A stretch of DNA of 64,000 bases from Roseburia_C amylophila (lineage in GTDB: Bacteria > Bacillota > Clostridia > Lachnospirales > Lachnospiraceae). Below, one piece after another: positions 43,201 to 50,916 of this stretch. Position numbers and translations under genes: made by a program. The stretch's first letter is position 1; each line of letters starts with the position of its first letter. The DNA lies in assembly GCF_025567465.1 (NCBI RefSeq), contig NZ_JAOQKI010000003.1, forward strand, positions 114,189 to 178,188. Reading direction: 5' to 3'. The notes under the pieces were generated by a model. That model was not told where the DNA came from, ran no database searches, and was given only the letters and a program-made list of their open reading frames with translations.

Positions 43201-43365
43201 GATAGTGAATATACGATTCTCCGTCCGTCTCTCCATCAGATGGGAGTTGGCGGCGACGATAGCTGGCTTTCCAAACCACATCCGCAGTACCGGATGGAAC
43301 AGCCGGGAAAATATGAATTTACATTTACGTTAAAAGGAGGGAAGAAGCTTGAAACTGACAAATAA
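40231..43365 (+). CDS. lacZ: GH2 beta-galactosidase
   Basis: A 1044-residue LacZ-type enzyme that hydrolyses terminal beta-D-galactosides in the cytoplasm (no signal peptide). The five-domain layout is complete: sugar-binding jelly roll (residues 45-220), immunoglobulin-like domains, TIM barrel beginning at RGVNRHELSCDHGR, and the C-terminal beta-galactosidase small chain (WRAPTDNDKG, GYGPEENYWDRR). The catalytic acid Glu is in SCGNES near residue 475 and the nucleophile Glu in SCEYMHSMGNS near residue 547. Its last 17 bases overlap the start of the sucrose phosphorylase gene. Co-regulation with the sugar importer implies that a galactosylated sugar is imported intact. Confidence 0.95.
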   Translation: MEFNENVIYEPDCFAIRRMPAHSDHGYYATGKEADGVESSFLTSLNGRWKFAYANNLAEVIEGFYRKDYDSSNWDEIMVPSSIQLFGYDKLQYVNSQYPWDGKEAVCGKEIPKKYNPVAMYVHSFSVTGEMLKDRLSLRFDGVESAMALWVNGRFAGYSEDSFTPAEFDITELVCEGENKLAAEVFHFCTGSILESQDFFRMSGIFRDVTLRRMPAHHIYDLKVSQQFQDNLTEAVLKLQWKGVPEQEDQPAQENWQEKELVGAGADTCCKLHIFLYDDKKECVVKTETAYTEAEIELKIKAPKLWSAEEPNLYTLYIEVTDSDDTVTEVIKQRIGFRHFAMENGIMCLNGKRIVFRGVNRHELSCDHGRSVTKKEILHDLLIMKQNNINAVRTSHYPNQSYFYELCDELGLYVIDEANLESHADCFLATVGKAPMSETIPGSKAEWRENVLDRANSMYQRDKNHACILLWSCGNESCGGSNLYEMSEFFRKNDSERLVHYEGITFDDTYPDTSDVKSFMYAPAEKLRKYLSEGEASTNEKTKPVISCEYMHSMGNSTGGMDEYIRLTEEEPRYQGGFIWDFIDQSFYLANEKGERYLAYGGDFGDRPNDGTFCGNGLLYADRKVTPKMQEVKFQYQSVKLLPEETKVIVKNENLFISLKNYVLKVVVATKDGVCAENTYELHTAPQEEEAIDISSLSKGLKIAGEFTVTASLLTKEDTAWAKAGYELAFGQYAGKKEAPEEVIREAEDFELVDGLMNIGVRAGNIKMLFAKEGGGLTSYQVEEKEFIVSVPRPNFWRAPTDNDKGSGMPLRCGCWKTASMYAKAMPAELKETKDGAEISYVYRLFDVAENIPGNECRVTYGIRKDGALTIHMEYEADEKIKTHEMPEFGMLLRIPEQYDKVTYYGYGPEENYWDRRQGSRLGKFHFSVKENLSEYLAPQESGGRSGVREAVIEDENGYGLRISAEEMDLSALPYTPHELENARHLYELPDSEYTILRPSLHQMGVGGDDSWLSKPHPQYRMEQPGKYEFTFTLKGGKKLETDK

Positions 43366-44767
43366 AATTATGCTGATCACTTATGCAGACAGCCTTGGAA
43401 AAAATCTTTCTGAATTAAAAGAAATGTTAGAAACTTATTTTCATAAGGCGGTAGGTGGCGTACACATTCTTCCGTTCTTTCCGTCCTCGGCAGACAGGGG
43501 ATTTGCACCGATGCGTTATGACATGGTAGACGAGCAGTTTGGAACCTATGAAGATGTACGCAAAATCGGAGAAGAATACTATCTGATGTTTGATTTTATG
43601 GTCAACCACATTTCCAGACAGTCTCCGTATTTTAAAGATTTCTTAGAGAAAAAGGATGCATCGGAATATAAGGATTTCTTCATCCGATACAAGGATTTCT
43701 GGGAAAACGGAGAACCGACAGAAGAACAGGTAGATTTGATTTATAAAAGGAAACCAAGAGCACCTTATATTGATGCAGATTTTGCTGATGGAAGCAGCGA
43801 GAAGGTCTGGTGCACCTTTGGAGAAGAGCAGATTGATTTAAATGTGGAATCTAAAGCTGTTCAGAAATTTATGGAAGATACACTGGAACTGATGTGCAGT
43901 AAAAATGCTTCCATTATCCGGCTGGATGCATTTGCTTATGCCGTAAAGAAAGCGAATACAAGCTGTTTCTTTGTGGAACCGGAAATCTGGAATCTCCTGC
44001 ATCGAATTGAAGCAATCGTAAAGAAACATGATGTGATAATTCTGCCGGAAATTCATGAACATTACAGTATTCAGATGAAAATTGCCAATCAGAATTTCTG
44101 GATTTACGATTTTGCACTTCCGGTGTTGGTATTGAATGCCCTTTACTTTGGAAAGGGAACTTATCTTAAGAAATGGCTGGAAATGAGTCCGAAGCATCAG
44201 TTTACCACGTTAGATACCCATGATGGAATCGGAATTGTGGATGTGAAAGATCTGATGCCGGATGAAGAAATTGACCGAACAAAGGAAATGATGTTTTCCG
44301 AAGGAGCGAATGTCAAGAAAATCTACAATACGGCAGCCTACAATAACCTTGATATTTATCAGGTGAATACGACTTACTATTCTGCACTTGGAAATCAGGA
44401 TGATGCTTATCTTCTTGCCCGTGCAATCCAGTTCTTTGCACCGGGAATTCCGCAGGTCTATTATGTAGGCATGCTGGCAGGATGCAATGACCTGGAGCTT
44501 CTGGAAGCAACGAAAGAAGGCAGAAATATTAACCGCCACTATTATTCGAAGGAAGAGATTGCAAAAGAAGTAGAGCGTCCGGTGGTAAAGAAACTTTTGG
44601 AATTAATGGAATTCCGCAACAGCCATCCGGCATTTGATGTGGAAGGTGATATTGCGGTAGAACTTCCGGAAGAGGGACTGCTTGAGATTCGAAGAAGCAG
44701 CGGAGCAGACTATGCAGTATTAAAGGCAGACCTTGTGAAGAAAACATTTACCATTGAACATAGTTAG
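43349..44767 (+). CDS. GH13 sucrose phosphorylase
   Basis: A 472-residue GH13_18 phosphorylase. Sucrose plus phosphate gives glucose-1-phosphate and fructose. Family motifs: GGVHILPFFPSSADRGFAP near residue 36, FDFMVNHISR near residue 78, RLDAFAYAVKK with the nucleophile Asp near residue 192, ILPEIHEHYS with the acid/base Glu near 232, and TLDTHDGIGIVD with the transition-state Asp near 289. These positions match the well-studied bifidobacterial enzyme. Start is TTG 43349, overlapping lacZ and preceded by GGAGGG. Related GH13_18 members act on sucrose-6-phosphate or glucosylglycerate, so substrate rests on context with fructokinase. Confidence 0.88.
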   Translation: MKLTNKIMLITYADSLGKNLSELKEMLETYFHKAVGGVHILPFFPSSADRGFAPMRYDMVDEQFGTYEDVRKIGEEYYLMFDFMVNHISRQSPYFKDFLEKKDASEYKDFFIRYKDFWENGEPTEEQVDLIYKRKPRAPYIDADFADGSSEKVWCTFGEEQIDLNVESKAVQKFMEDTLELMCSKNASIIRLDAFAYAVKKANTSCFFVEPEIWNLLHRIEAIVKKHDVIILPEIHEHYSIQMKIANQNFWIYDFALPVLVLNALYFGKGTYLKKWLEMSPKHQFTTLDTHDGIGIVDVKDLMPDEEIDRTKEMMFSEGANVKKIYNTAAYNNLDIYQVNTTYYSALGNQDDAYLLARAIQFFAPGIPQVYYVGMLAGCNDLELLEATKEGRNINRHYYSKEEIAKEVERPVVKKLLELMEFRNSHPAFDVEGDIAVELPEEGLLEIRRSSGADYAVLKADLVKKTFTIEHS

Positions 44768-44796
44768 AAAATGGTGAAAAGAGGAAGGCAGATCAG

Positions 44797-45756
44797 ATGG
44801 AGAAAAAACTGTATGCAATCGGAGAAGCACTGATTGATTTTATTCCACAGGAGAGTGGCAGACCTATGAAAGATGTCTTGGGATTCTGCCCGAAAGTAGG
44901 TGGTGCACCGGCGAATGTCTGCGGTGCATTTACCAGACTTGGTGGTAAATCAGAGATGATAACGCAGCTTGGAGATGATCCTTTTGGCGATAAAATTGAA
45001 GAAGCATTGGAAGAAAACGGAATTGGAACCAGTCATGTACTTCGTACAAAAGAGGCAAATACCTCTCTTGCCTTTGTGGCTTTAAAGGAAGATGGAAACC
45101 GGGAATTTTCTTTTTACCGGAAACCAGGAGCCGACATGCTTTTTTCAAAAGAAAAAGTAGAAGCGGATTGGTTTAAGGATGCCTATGCATTGCATTTTTG
45201 CTCCGTTTCACTGGGAGATTTTCCAATGAAGGAAGCACATAAAAAGGCAATAGAAGCTGCAACAGAGGCTGGTGCAATTATAAGCTTTGATCCAAATCTC
45301 AGGTTTGCACTCTGGGAAAATCTGGAAGATTTAAAGAAAGCAGTGCTGGAATTTCTCCCATTGGCACATGTATTAAAGCTTTCGGATGAGGAACTTTATT
45401 TCCTGACCGGAGAGGATTCGATTGAGGCAGCAAAAGAAAAGCTTTTCGTGGGAAATGTTCATCTTCTCATTTATACCAGGGGAGCAGATGGAGCAGAGTG
45501 CTATACGAAAAAAGCAAACGCACAAAGCAAGGGAAAGAAAGTAAAGGCGCTAGATACCACCGGAGCCGGGGATGCATTTATCGGCTCCTTCCTGTATCAA
45601 CTCTATGCAGATGGTGTGACGGAAGCAGATTTGCCGGAACTGACTTCGGATAAGATGGCAGTATACCTTGATTTTTCTAACCGGTATTGTGCGAAGAGTG
45701 TGCAGAAAGCCGGAGCTATTGCCTCGTATCCAACCATGGTTGAAATGGAAGAATAG
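44797..45756 (+). CDS. scrK: Fructokinase (PfkB family)
   Basis: A 319-residue ribokinase-fold sugar kinase. It opens LYAIGEALIDFIP, has VGGAPANVCGAFTRLGGKSEMI near residue 31 (sugar-binding Gly-rich region), SFDPNLRFALW near 163, and LDTTGAGDAFIGSFLYQL near 250 with the catalytic Asp. These are signatures of the ScrK/fructokinase group. It phosphorylates the fructose freed by the upstream phosphorylase to fructose-6-phosphate. It begins 29 bases after the previous stop with AGAGGAAGG upstream. Last gene of the operon. Confidence 0.9.
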   Translation: MEKKLYAIGEALIDFIPQESGRPMKDVLGFCPKVGGAPANVCGAFTRLGGKSEMITQLGDDPFGDKIEEALEENGIGTSHVLRTKEANTSLAFVALKEDGNREFSFYRKPGADMLFSKEKVEADWFKDAYALHFCSVSLGDFPMKEAHKKAIEAATEAGAIISFDPNLRFALWENLEDLKKAVLEFLPLAHVLKLSDEELYFLTGEDSIEAAKEKLFVGNVHLLIYTRGADGAECYTKKANAQSKGKKVKALDTTGAGDAFIGSFLYQLYADGVTEADLPELTSDKMAVYLDFSNRYCAKSVQKAGAIASYPTMVEMEE

Positions 45757-45758
45757 AA

Positions 45759-46304
45759 TTAAGAAAACGTAATATTGTGCCCGGCATTGGGAAAAATCAG
45801 TGCGGCGGCGCAATCAAAAAGAAATGCCAGTATCAGCAGCGTAAGAAAAATGCGTTGTAGGGGTACTGGTATTTTTTTCCATAAATGGGAGGCAATCCGC
45901 GCAAACACGCAGACCCAGAGCACACCGGCGATGCCGAATCCCAGTGCAGAATAAAGACAGATATAACCGCCAAGCTGCAGTGGATAATCGTGATAATCCC
46001 AGTAACGCAGGTGGAAAACTTGGGCGAGGAACCATCCGATAAAAAGTTCTACGAAAGATCCGAGAAGCACCGCAAGAAAAAAGACTTTGACCGGATGCTT
46101 CTGAAAGCGTCTTAAAATAAGCAGCATCAGGACAGCCCCCACACCATAGACCGGAAGCCATGGACCATAGAGAAAGCCACGGTTACAGAAAACCCCATCC
46201 TGCACATAAAAAAGCAGCACTTCCCATAGGTATCCAAGGAATGCTCCCAGAAAGAAAAAGAAAATGTATTGTGTGATGGATTTAATCAGATAATCTTTAC
46301 GCAT
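45759..46304 (-). CDS. Putative ABC-transporter-type membrane protein (CmpB-like)
   Basis: A 181-residue polytopic membrane protein with about five helices (TQYIFFFFLGAFLGYLWEVLL, VFFLAVLLGSFVELFIGWF and others). The segment GVFCNRGFLYGPWLPVYGVGAVLM is the signature of the 'putative ABC transporter permease' family PF06541, common in Clostridia, which has no shown function. The start is set at 46304 (MRKDYLIKS); the open frame continues to 46445, but those 47 residues are not family-like. It is convergent with scrK and divergent from guaA. Confidence 0.75.
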   Translation of the reverse strand: MRKDYLIKSITQYIFFFFLGAFLGYLWEVLLFYVQDGVFCNRGFLYGPWLPVYGVGAVLMLLILRRFQKHPVKVFFLAVLLGSFVELFIGWFLAQVFHLRYWDYHDYPLQLGGYICLYSALGFGIAGVLWVCVFARIASHLWKKIPVPLQRIFLTLLILAFLFDCAAALIFPNAGHNITFS

Positions 46305-46386
46305 ACAGGGAGTATTTCCATATAATAAAGAATTATGTGCTGCCCCAAATAACAACTCAGAATATCTTGCGAAAACAAAATAGGGC

Positions 46387-46415
46387 TTGTCTTTCCAGGG
46401 TGGCTCAACTATAAT
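46387..46415 (+). promoter_or_regulatory. Promoter of guaA
   Basis: TTGTCT (46387-46392), 17-base spacer and TATAAT (46410-46415), 51 bases before the guaA ATG. The leader between them has a short hairpin-forming GCTG...CAGC but no recognisable purine riboswitch. Confidence 0.7.
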
Positions 46416-46466
46416 AAAATTTAGACGCTGGGCGAGTCTCAGCAAAAATTAGGAGGAAAAACGTCC

Positions 46467-48041
46467 ATGGATAAGGAAAAAGTTATTGTCATTGATTTTG
46501 GCGGACAGTACAACCAGCTGGTTGCAAGACGTGTCCGTGAATGCAATGTATATTGTGAAATATATTCTTACCGCACAGATATCGAGACAATCAAAGCGAT
46601 GAACCCGAAGGGAATTATCCTGACCGGAGGCCCAAATAGTTGTTATGAGGCAGATTCACCAACTTACAGCAAAGAGCTTTTTGAACTTGGTATCCCGGTT
46701 CTGGGACTTTGTTACGGCGCACAGCTCATGATGCATGTGTTGGGCGGCAAGGTAGAAAAAGCACCGGTTCGCGAATATGGTAAGACAGAAGTAATGGTAG
46801 ATAAGAATTCACCATTATTCCAGAATGTAGAAGAAAAGACCATTTGCTGGATGAGCCATTTTGATTATATTTCAAAGACAGCACCTGGTTTTGAAATCGT
46901 AGCACATACTGCAGACTGCCCGGTGGCAGCCGCAGAAAACCGTGAAAAAAATCTCTATGCCATCCAGTTCCACCCGGAGGTACTCCATACCAAAGAGGGA
47001 ACCAAGATGCTCCACAACTTCGTACGTGGTGTCTGTGGCTGTGCCGGAACATGGAGAATGGATTCCTTTGTGGAAAATACCATCAAGGAAATCCGTGAAA
47101 AAGTCGGCAACGGAAGAGTGCTTCTGGCATTGTCCGGCGGAGTGGATTCTTCTGTGGCAGCAGGTCTTTTATCCAGAGCAATCGGAAAGCAGCTTACCTG
47201 CGTATTTGTTGACCATGGCCTTCTTCGTAAAGACGAGGGAGATGAAGTGGAAAATGTATTTGGACCGAACGGTCAGTTTGACTTAAACTTCATCCGTGTA
47301 AATGCCCAGGAGCGTTACTATAACAAGCTTGCCGGAGTAACAGAGCCGGAAGCAAAACGTAAAATTATCGGTGAAGAATTTATCCGTGTCTTTGAAGAAG
47401 AAGCAAAGAAAATCGGAGCCGTTGATTTCCTGGCACAGGGAACCATTTATCCAGATGTGGTAGAAAGTGGTCTTGGCGGAGAATCCGCTGTCATCAAATC
47501 CCACCATAACGTAGGTGGTCTTCCGGAATATGTTGATTTCAAGGAAATCATCGAGCCATTGCGTAACCTCTTCAAAGATGAGGTTCGTAAAGCCGGTCTT
47601 GAGCTTGGAATTCCGGAGCATCTGGTATTCCGTCAGCCATTCCCAGGCCCGGGTCTTGGTATCCGAATCATAGGTGAAGTCAATGCTGAGAAAGTCCGCA
47701 TCGTACAGGATGCCGATGCCATCTACCGGGAAGAAGTGGACAAGGCAGTAGCTGCTTACAAGAAAGAAAACGACGAAGCTCCATCCTGGATGCCGAACCA
47801 GTATTTCGCAGCCCTGACCAATATGCGTTCCGTTGGAGTAATGGGCGACGAGAGAACCTACGACTACGCAGTTGCACTGCGCGCCGTAAATACCGTCGAT
47901 TTCATGACCGCCGAAAGCGCAGAGATTCCATTTGCAGTACTGCAAACAGTAATGAGCCGAATCATCAACGAGGTACGCGGGGTAAACCGTGTATTCTATG
48001 ATTTGACGAGTAAGCCACCTGGAACGATTGAGTTTGAATAA
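46467..48041 (+). CDS. guaA: GMP synthase (glutamine-hydrolysing)
   Basis: A 524-residue amidotransferase making GMP from XMP. The class I glutaminase domain has GLCYGAQLMMHVLGG with the nucleophile Cys near residue 86 and AIQFHPEV with the catalytic His near 171. The PP-loop ATPase domain starts LALSGGVDSSVAAGLLSRA near residue 226. The dimerization domain ends in the invariant SKPPGTIEFE. The gene is complete, although its 3' end is the likely integration site of the mobile element to its right; element insertion must have rebuilt the same C-terminus. RBS TTAGGAGG. Confidence 0.97.
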   Translation: MDKEKVIVIDFGGQYNQLVARRVRECNVYCEIYSYRTDIETIKAMNPKGIILTGGPNSCYEADSPTYSKELFELGIPVLGLCYGAQLMMHVLGGKVEKAPVREYGKTEVMVDKNSPLFQNVEEKTICWMSHFDYISKTAPGFEIVAHTADCPVAAAENREKNLYAIQFHPEVLHTKEGTKMLHNFVRGVCGCAGTWRMDSFVENTIKEIREKVGNGRVLLALSGGVDSSVAAGLLSRAIGKQLTCVFVDHGLLRKDEGDEVENVFGPNGQFDLNFIRVNAQERYYNKLAGVTEPEAKRKIIGEEFIRVFEEEAKKIGAVDFLAQGTIYPDVVESGLGGESAVIKSHHNVGGLPEYVDFKEIIEPLRNLFKDEVRKAGLELGIPEHLVFRQPFPGPGLGIRIIGEVNAEKVRIVQDADAIYREEVDKAVAAYKKENDEAPSWMPNQYFAALTNMRSVGVMGDERTYDYAVALRAVNTVDFMTAESAEIPFAVLQTVMSRIINEVRGVNRVFYDLTSKPPGTIEFE

Positions 48042-48130
48042 GAGCCACAAGTCTTGGAACCCGCTAAACAAGCGGATTCCGAGACTTTTTCTTTTGCTCT
48101 GCTACTAATTTGCTACTAATAGCAACTACT
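48015..48130. other. Likely attL of the mobile element and integrase arm sites
   Basis: The integrase gene points at the 3' end of guaA, a known integration hot spot, and core sequence shifts to element sequence here. The attachment core is probably within the last guaA codons (near 48015-48041). Direct repeats of GCTACTAAT at 48101-48109 and 48112-48120, with GCAACTACT at 48122-48130, look like arm-type binding sites of a Tn916-type integrase. attR is outside the window, so the core repeat cannot be defined. Confidence 0.55.
48049..48090 (+). terminator. Terminator of guaA
   Basis: AAGTCTTGGAAC-CCGCT pairs with AGCGG-ATTCCGAGACT around AAACA and is followed by five T. This is the most stable-looking terminator in the window. 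It may belong to the mobile element and not to the original guaA context. Confidence 0.9.
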
Positions 48131-48202
48131 CTTTTTCTATCGTTTTCAGTTGGTTGTCATTAACTTTAATAGCAAGAAACCCTGATGACTGCTGGATTTC
48201 TT

Positions 48203-49453
48203 TTATATGATCTTTCTTTGTGGCATCTGGATGATTTTCCCGGATGCGGTATTTGGTGGTACTAACGCAGGTCCAAACTGAGGTCGGATTGTTACATCTG
48301 AGCCGTTGTCTTGAGTCTGAGACACTTCACATGTGATACCTGCTGCTTCAAGCAGAGGGTTATCAGATGGTGGTTCAGGTGTTGGCGAATCTGTCGCCTG
48401 CAATGATTCCAGACTATGCACAAGCTCCTGCTGTTTATGTGGAAACAGATGAGAGTATGTGTTAAGTGTTGTGGATACTTTCTCGTGTCCGAGCCTGTCT
48501 GCTAACATCAGCGCATCACAGCCCTGATTAATAAGTAAGCTGGCGTGCGAATGCCTGATATCGTGGATTCGTATTTTTTTTACACCTGTGTTCTTGCAAC
48601 CTCTTATCATCTCGTGTGAGAGATATGATTTTGTTACCGGGAACAGCCTTTCATCTGCGTCAAGCATATACCTTGACTGGATATAGTCTGATAGCTCCTG
48701 GCAGAGAAAATCCGGAATCGGAATCTTTCGCTTACTTTTTCTTGTCTTAGGTGATGTAAATACATCTTTTCCTTCTATCCGCTGATATGTTCTGTTGATG
48801 GATATTGTCTTGTTATCAAGGTCAATATCAGCAGGTGATAGAGCAAGCAGTTCACCTTCTCGCATACCAGTCCAGTATAGGACTTCAAAGCATATATACG
48901 ATAGCGACTTGTCTTTTACACCCTCACGGAAAGCAATATATTCATCGTAAGTCCAGTAATGCATTTCCTCAGCCTTTGCTTTTCCAATGGTGCCTGCCTT
49001 GCCGCAGGGATTGGTGTTAAGGTCATAGAAACGCTTGGCGTAATTGATGATGCTGTTAAGCTCCGTGTTAATCTTTTTCAGATAGGTCTGGGAGTAATTA
49101 TTCGGCGAACTCATAAGCTTCGCCTGCCATCTTCGTACATCAGAGGCTTTGATTTCATTTATCGGCTTGCTACCGAAGAATGGAAGAATATGCGTCTGTA
49201 GTACCGCCTTTTTTGTCAGAAGAGTTGACTGCTTAAGTCTTGCAGCCATATCCTCCATATAAATTTCATAAAGGTTTTGAAATGTCATGTCAGGATTGGC
49301 AGACTGCTTTTCCAGAAAATCCCTTTCAAATCCTAGGGCTTCCTTTTTGGTGGCAAAGCCTCTTTTCCACTTCTGTTTTTTGATTCCCTGCCAGTTCGTA
49401 TAATAGAACTTGGCGAACCATTTACCAGTTTTTTCATCTTTGTAAGCTGGCAT
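48203..49453 (-). CDS. int: Tyrosine recombinase (Tn916-type integrase)
   Basis: A 416-residue site-specific integrase. The N-terminal arm-binding domain is AP2-like (YKDEKTGKWFAKFYYTNWQG), a SAM-like core-binding domain follows (residues 60-160), then the catalytic domain with Arg in TGMREGELLAL near residue 210, HDIRHSHASLL with the His-x-x-Arg near 315, and GHEKVSTTLNTYSH with the nucleophile Tyr near 350. Start is ATG 49453 (MPAYKDEK) after AAAAAGGAG; the longer frame adds residues without an RBS. The C-terminal Pro-rich tail of about 50 residues is longer than usual. Confidence 0.95.
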   Translation of the reverse strand: MPAYKDEKTGKWFAKFYYTNWQGIKKQKWKRGFATKKEALGFERDFLEKQSANPDMTFQNLYEIYMEDMAARLKQSTLLTKKAVLQTHILPFFGSKPINEIKASDVRRWQAKLMSSPNNYSQTYLKKINTELNSIINYAKRFYDLNTNPCGKAGTIGKAKAEEMHYWTYDEYIAFREGVKDKSLSYICFEVLYWTGMREGELLALSPADIDLDNKTISINRTYQRIEGKDVFTSPKTRKSKRKIPIPDFLCQELSDYIQSRYMLDADERLFPVTKSYLSHEMIRGCKNTGVKKIRIHDIRHSHASLLINQGCDALMLADRLGHEKVSTTLNTYSHLFPHKQQELVHSLESLQATDSPTPEPPSDNPLLEAAGITCEVSQTQDNGSDVTIRPQFGPALVPPNTASGKIIQMPQRKII

Positions 49454-49517
49454 AAATATCATCTCCTTTTTGTAAAATTGTTGTGCAATCATCAAAAGGC
49501 TATGATATAATCTACTT

Positions 49518-49605
49518 GTTCAGGGTGATTATAAAGCCTTCGGGTTAATCACTTACATAGCTTCGGTTATTCCTTTTGCGAGAAGGAGTGTGCCGGAGCT
49601 TTTTC
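49518..49605 (+). ncRNA. Small structured RNA between integrase and repressor genes
   Basis: A promoter with extended -10 (TGATATAAT, TATAAT at 49506-49511; weak -35 TTGTGC at 49481) faces right into a gene-free 146-bp gap. The likely transcript has one stem-loop, GTGATTATAAAGCC-TTCG-GGTTAATCAC (about 49525-49552), and ends in a terminator, AGCTTCGG (49559-49566) with CCGGAGCT (49593-49600), an inner TTCCTT / AAGGAG stem and TTTTT. About 88 nt, no ORF. It could be an antisense or trans-acting control RNA of the element. It is predicted from sequence only. Confidence 0.5.
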
Positions 49606-49641
49606 TTTACTAAAGGTGTAAGCCTGCAATTATTCAGTTTT

Positions 49642-50226
49642 TTAATCGGCTTCATTATCCAGTCTGGAATCCTTATAATATGCTAACATATCTGATTTCC
49701 ATGAATCAAACTTTTCTTTTGAAATTTTTCCTGTCTGAAGCATATTCTTCTTTGCTATCCAGTTTTCCATAAAGAGACAGAAGTCTGCATCATATTTTCC
49801 ATTGCCTTTGCCATTAACCTTGATCCCGGCAGTCCATTCAGGATTTTCAGGAGGTTTGGTGTTGGTCAGCTCAAATGAAAAATCAGTAAGTTCAGTTATG
49901 GCAAAGAGAGCGTTGATAACATCTGACATAGTGTGGAATTCATATGCCGGATATTTAGTAGTCGTATTATCTTTGGGAATATTATTATCTTCTGGAGATA
50001 AAAGCTCCTGCCATGGAACATTTAATTCATTAGCAATCTGTTTTAAAACATCTATCTTCATTAGTATTTCACCAGACTCATATTTCTGGATAGTGCGTTC
50101 TGATTTACCAAGATGCTGTGCAAACTCTTTTTGAGTAATTTTCTGTGCTCTGCGCTGTTTCTGTATTGCCTTCCCGATTTCTTCTGGAGAAGACATAGTG
50201 ATTTTAATGGAATGAGAATTAGTCAT
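49642..50226 (-). CDS. XRE-family repressor of the mobile element
   Basis: A 194-residue regulator. Residues 15-70 hold the Cro/C1 helix-turn-helix (IGKAIQKQRRAQKITQKEFAQHLG, SERTIQKYESGE), followed by NVPWQELLSPED. The C-terminal half has no peptidase motif of the LexA/CI type and is likely for dimerization or signal binding. Start is ATG 50226 with GGAAGGTGG upstream. It is divergent from the winged-helix gene at 50508, and the 280-bp space between them holds the rightward promoter, so it probably represses the mobilization genes. Confidence 0.82.
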   Translation of the reverse strand: MTNSHSIKITMSSPEEIGKAIQKQRRAQKITQKEFAQHLGKSERTIQKYESGEILMKIDVLKQIANELNVPWQELLSPEDNNIPKDNTTTKYPAYEFHTMSDVINALFAITELTDFSFELTNTKPPENPEWTAGIKVNGKGNGKYDADFCLFMENWIAKKNMLQTGKISKEKFDSWKSDMLAYYKDSRLDNEAD

Positions 50227-50383
50227 TCTGTCCACCTTCCTTTATATGAAATAGTCCGTTGTAAAGATGCGTATAAGATTGATAATAAATAAAATACGTA
50301 TCAGTAAGTGACTTGTTTATGATTGTAAGATTACTTTATCATAAGTAAAAACGAATTGCAAGTGCGTAATTACAAAAATTTTA

Positions 50384-50412
50384 TTGACAAATTTTGAAAA
50401 GGATATTAAGAT
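50384..50412 (+). promoter_or_regulatory. Rightward promoter of mobilization genes
   Basis: TTGACA (50384-50389), 17-base spacer and TAAGAT (50407-50412). ACGAATT occurs on both sides (50351 and 50417), and ACGTAT occurs at about 50297 and 50469; these short repeats may be operator half-sites for the divergent XRE repressor. Confidence 0.6.
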
Positions 50413-50507
50413 AAACACGAATTAAAAATACGGATTAAATAAAGAACAGGATAGTGACTTTGTGAAAAAACGTATTTAAAATAACAATTTATGAAAGGAG
50501 GAGCTGC

Positions 50508-50903
50508 ATGAAGGGTATAAAGGAAGCATTCATAGATGCAGGTGAGATAAGCCAGATGCTTGGTATCGGGATGACAAAGGCATATGCGATTATAAAGGAA
50601 TATAATGCAGAGCTTGAGGCAAAAGGTTATTTCACCATGCGGGGCAAATGTCCAAGGAAGTACTTTGAACAGAAAATCTATGGTTACGAAGATTATTACA
50701 ATCCGGATTATGAGCCACAGCGTAACCGAAGCAAGGTTGTAGAAGAAATGGATTATGAAGCGGCAGTTGGGGATTCTGTGATAAGTGAACAGGATGAAGT
50801 GGATATACCGCCTGAAACAAATGAATTGTCGGAAGATGGTGCTGAGATAGCAGAAAATGTGATGTTGGATGCAGATGTAATGGTGAAAGAGACAACTGAA
50901 TAG
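50508..50903 (+). CDS. Winged-helix DNA-binding protein of the element (excisionase-like)
   Basis: A 131-residue protein with an N-terminal MerR/excisionase-like helix-turn-helix: IDAGEISQMLGIGMTKAYAIIKEYNAELEAKG, then FTMRGKCPRKYFEQKIYGYE, seen at the head of mobilization modules in many Firmicute elements. The C-terminal 70 residues are strongly acidic and probably disordered, an extension not usual for these about 75-residue proteins. RBS AAAGGAGGAG is ideal. It may act as a directionality factor, a relaxosome accessory or a replication protein. The hairpin array starts 14 bp after its stop. Confidence 0.7.
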   Translation: MKGIKEAFIDAGEISQMLGIGMTKAYAIIKEYNAELEAKGYFTMRGKCPRKYFEQKIYGYEDYYNPDYEPQRNRSKVVEEMDYEAAVGDSVISEQDEVDIPPETNELSEDGAEIAENVMLDADVMVKETTE

Positions 50904-50916
50904 GTGAATCCAGCGA

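Noticed and set aside
47283..48071. 262-residue minus-strand ORF opposite guaA
   Set aside because: Antisense shadow of the conserved guaA coding frame.
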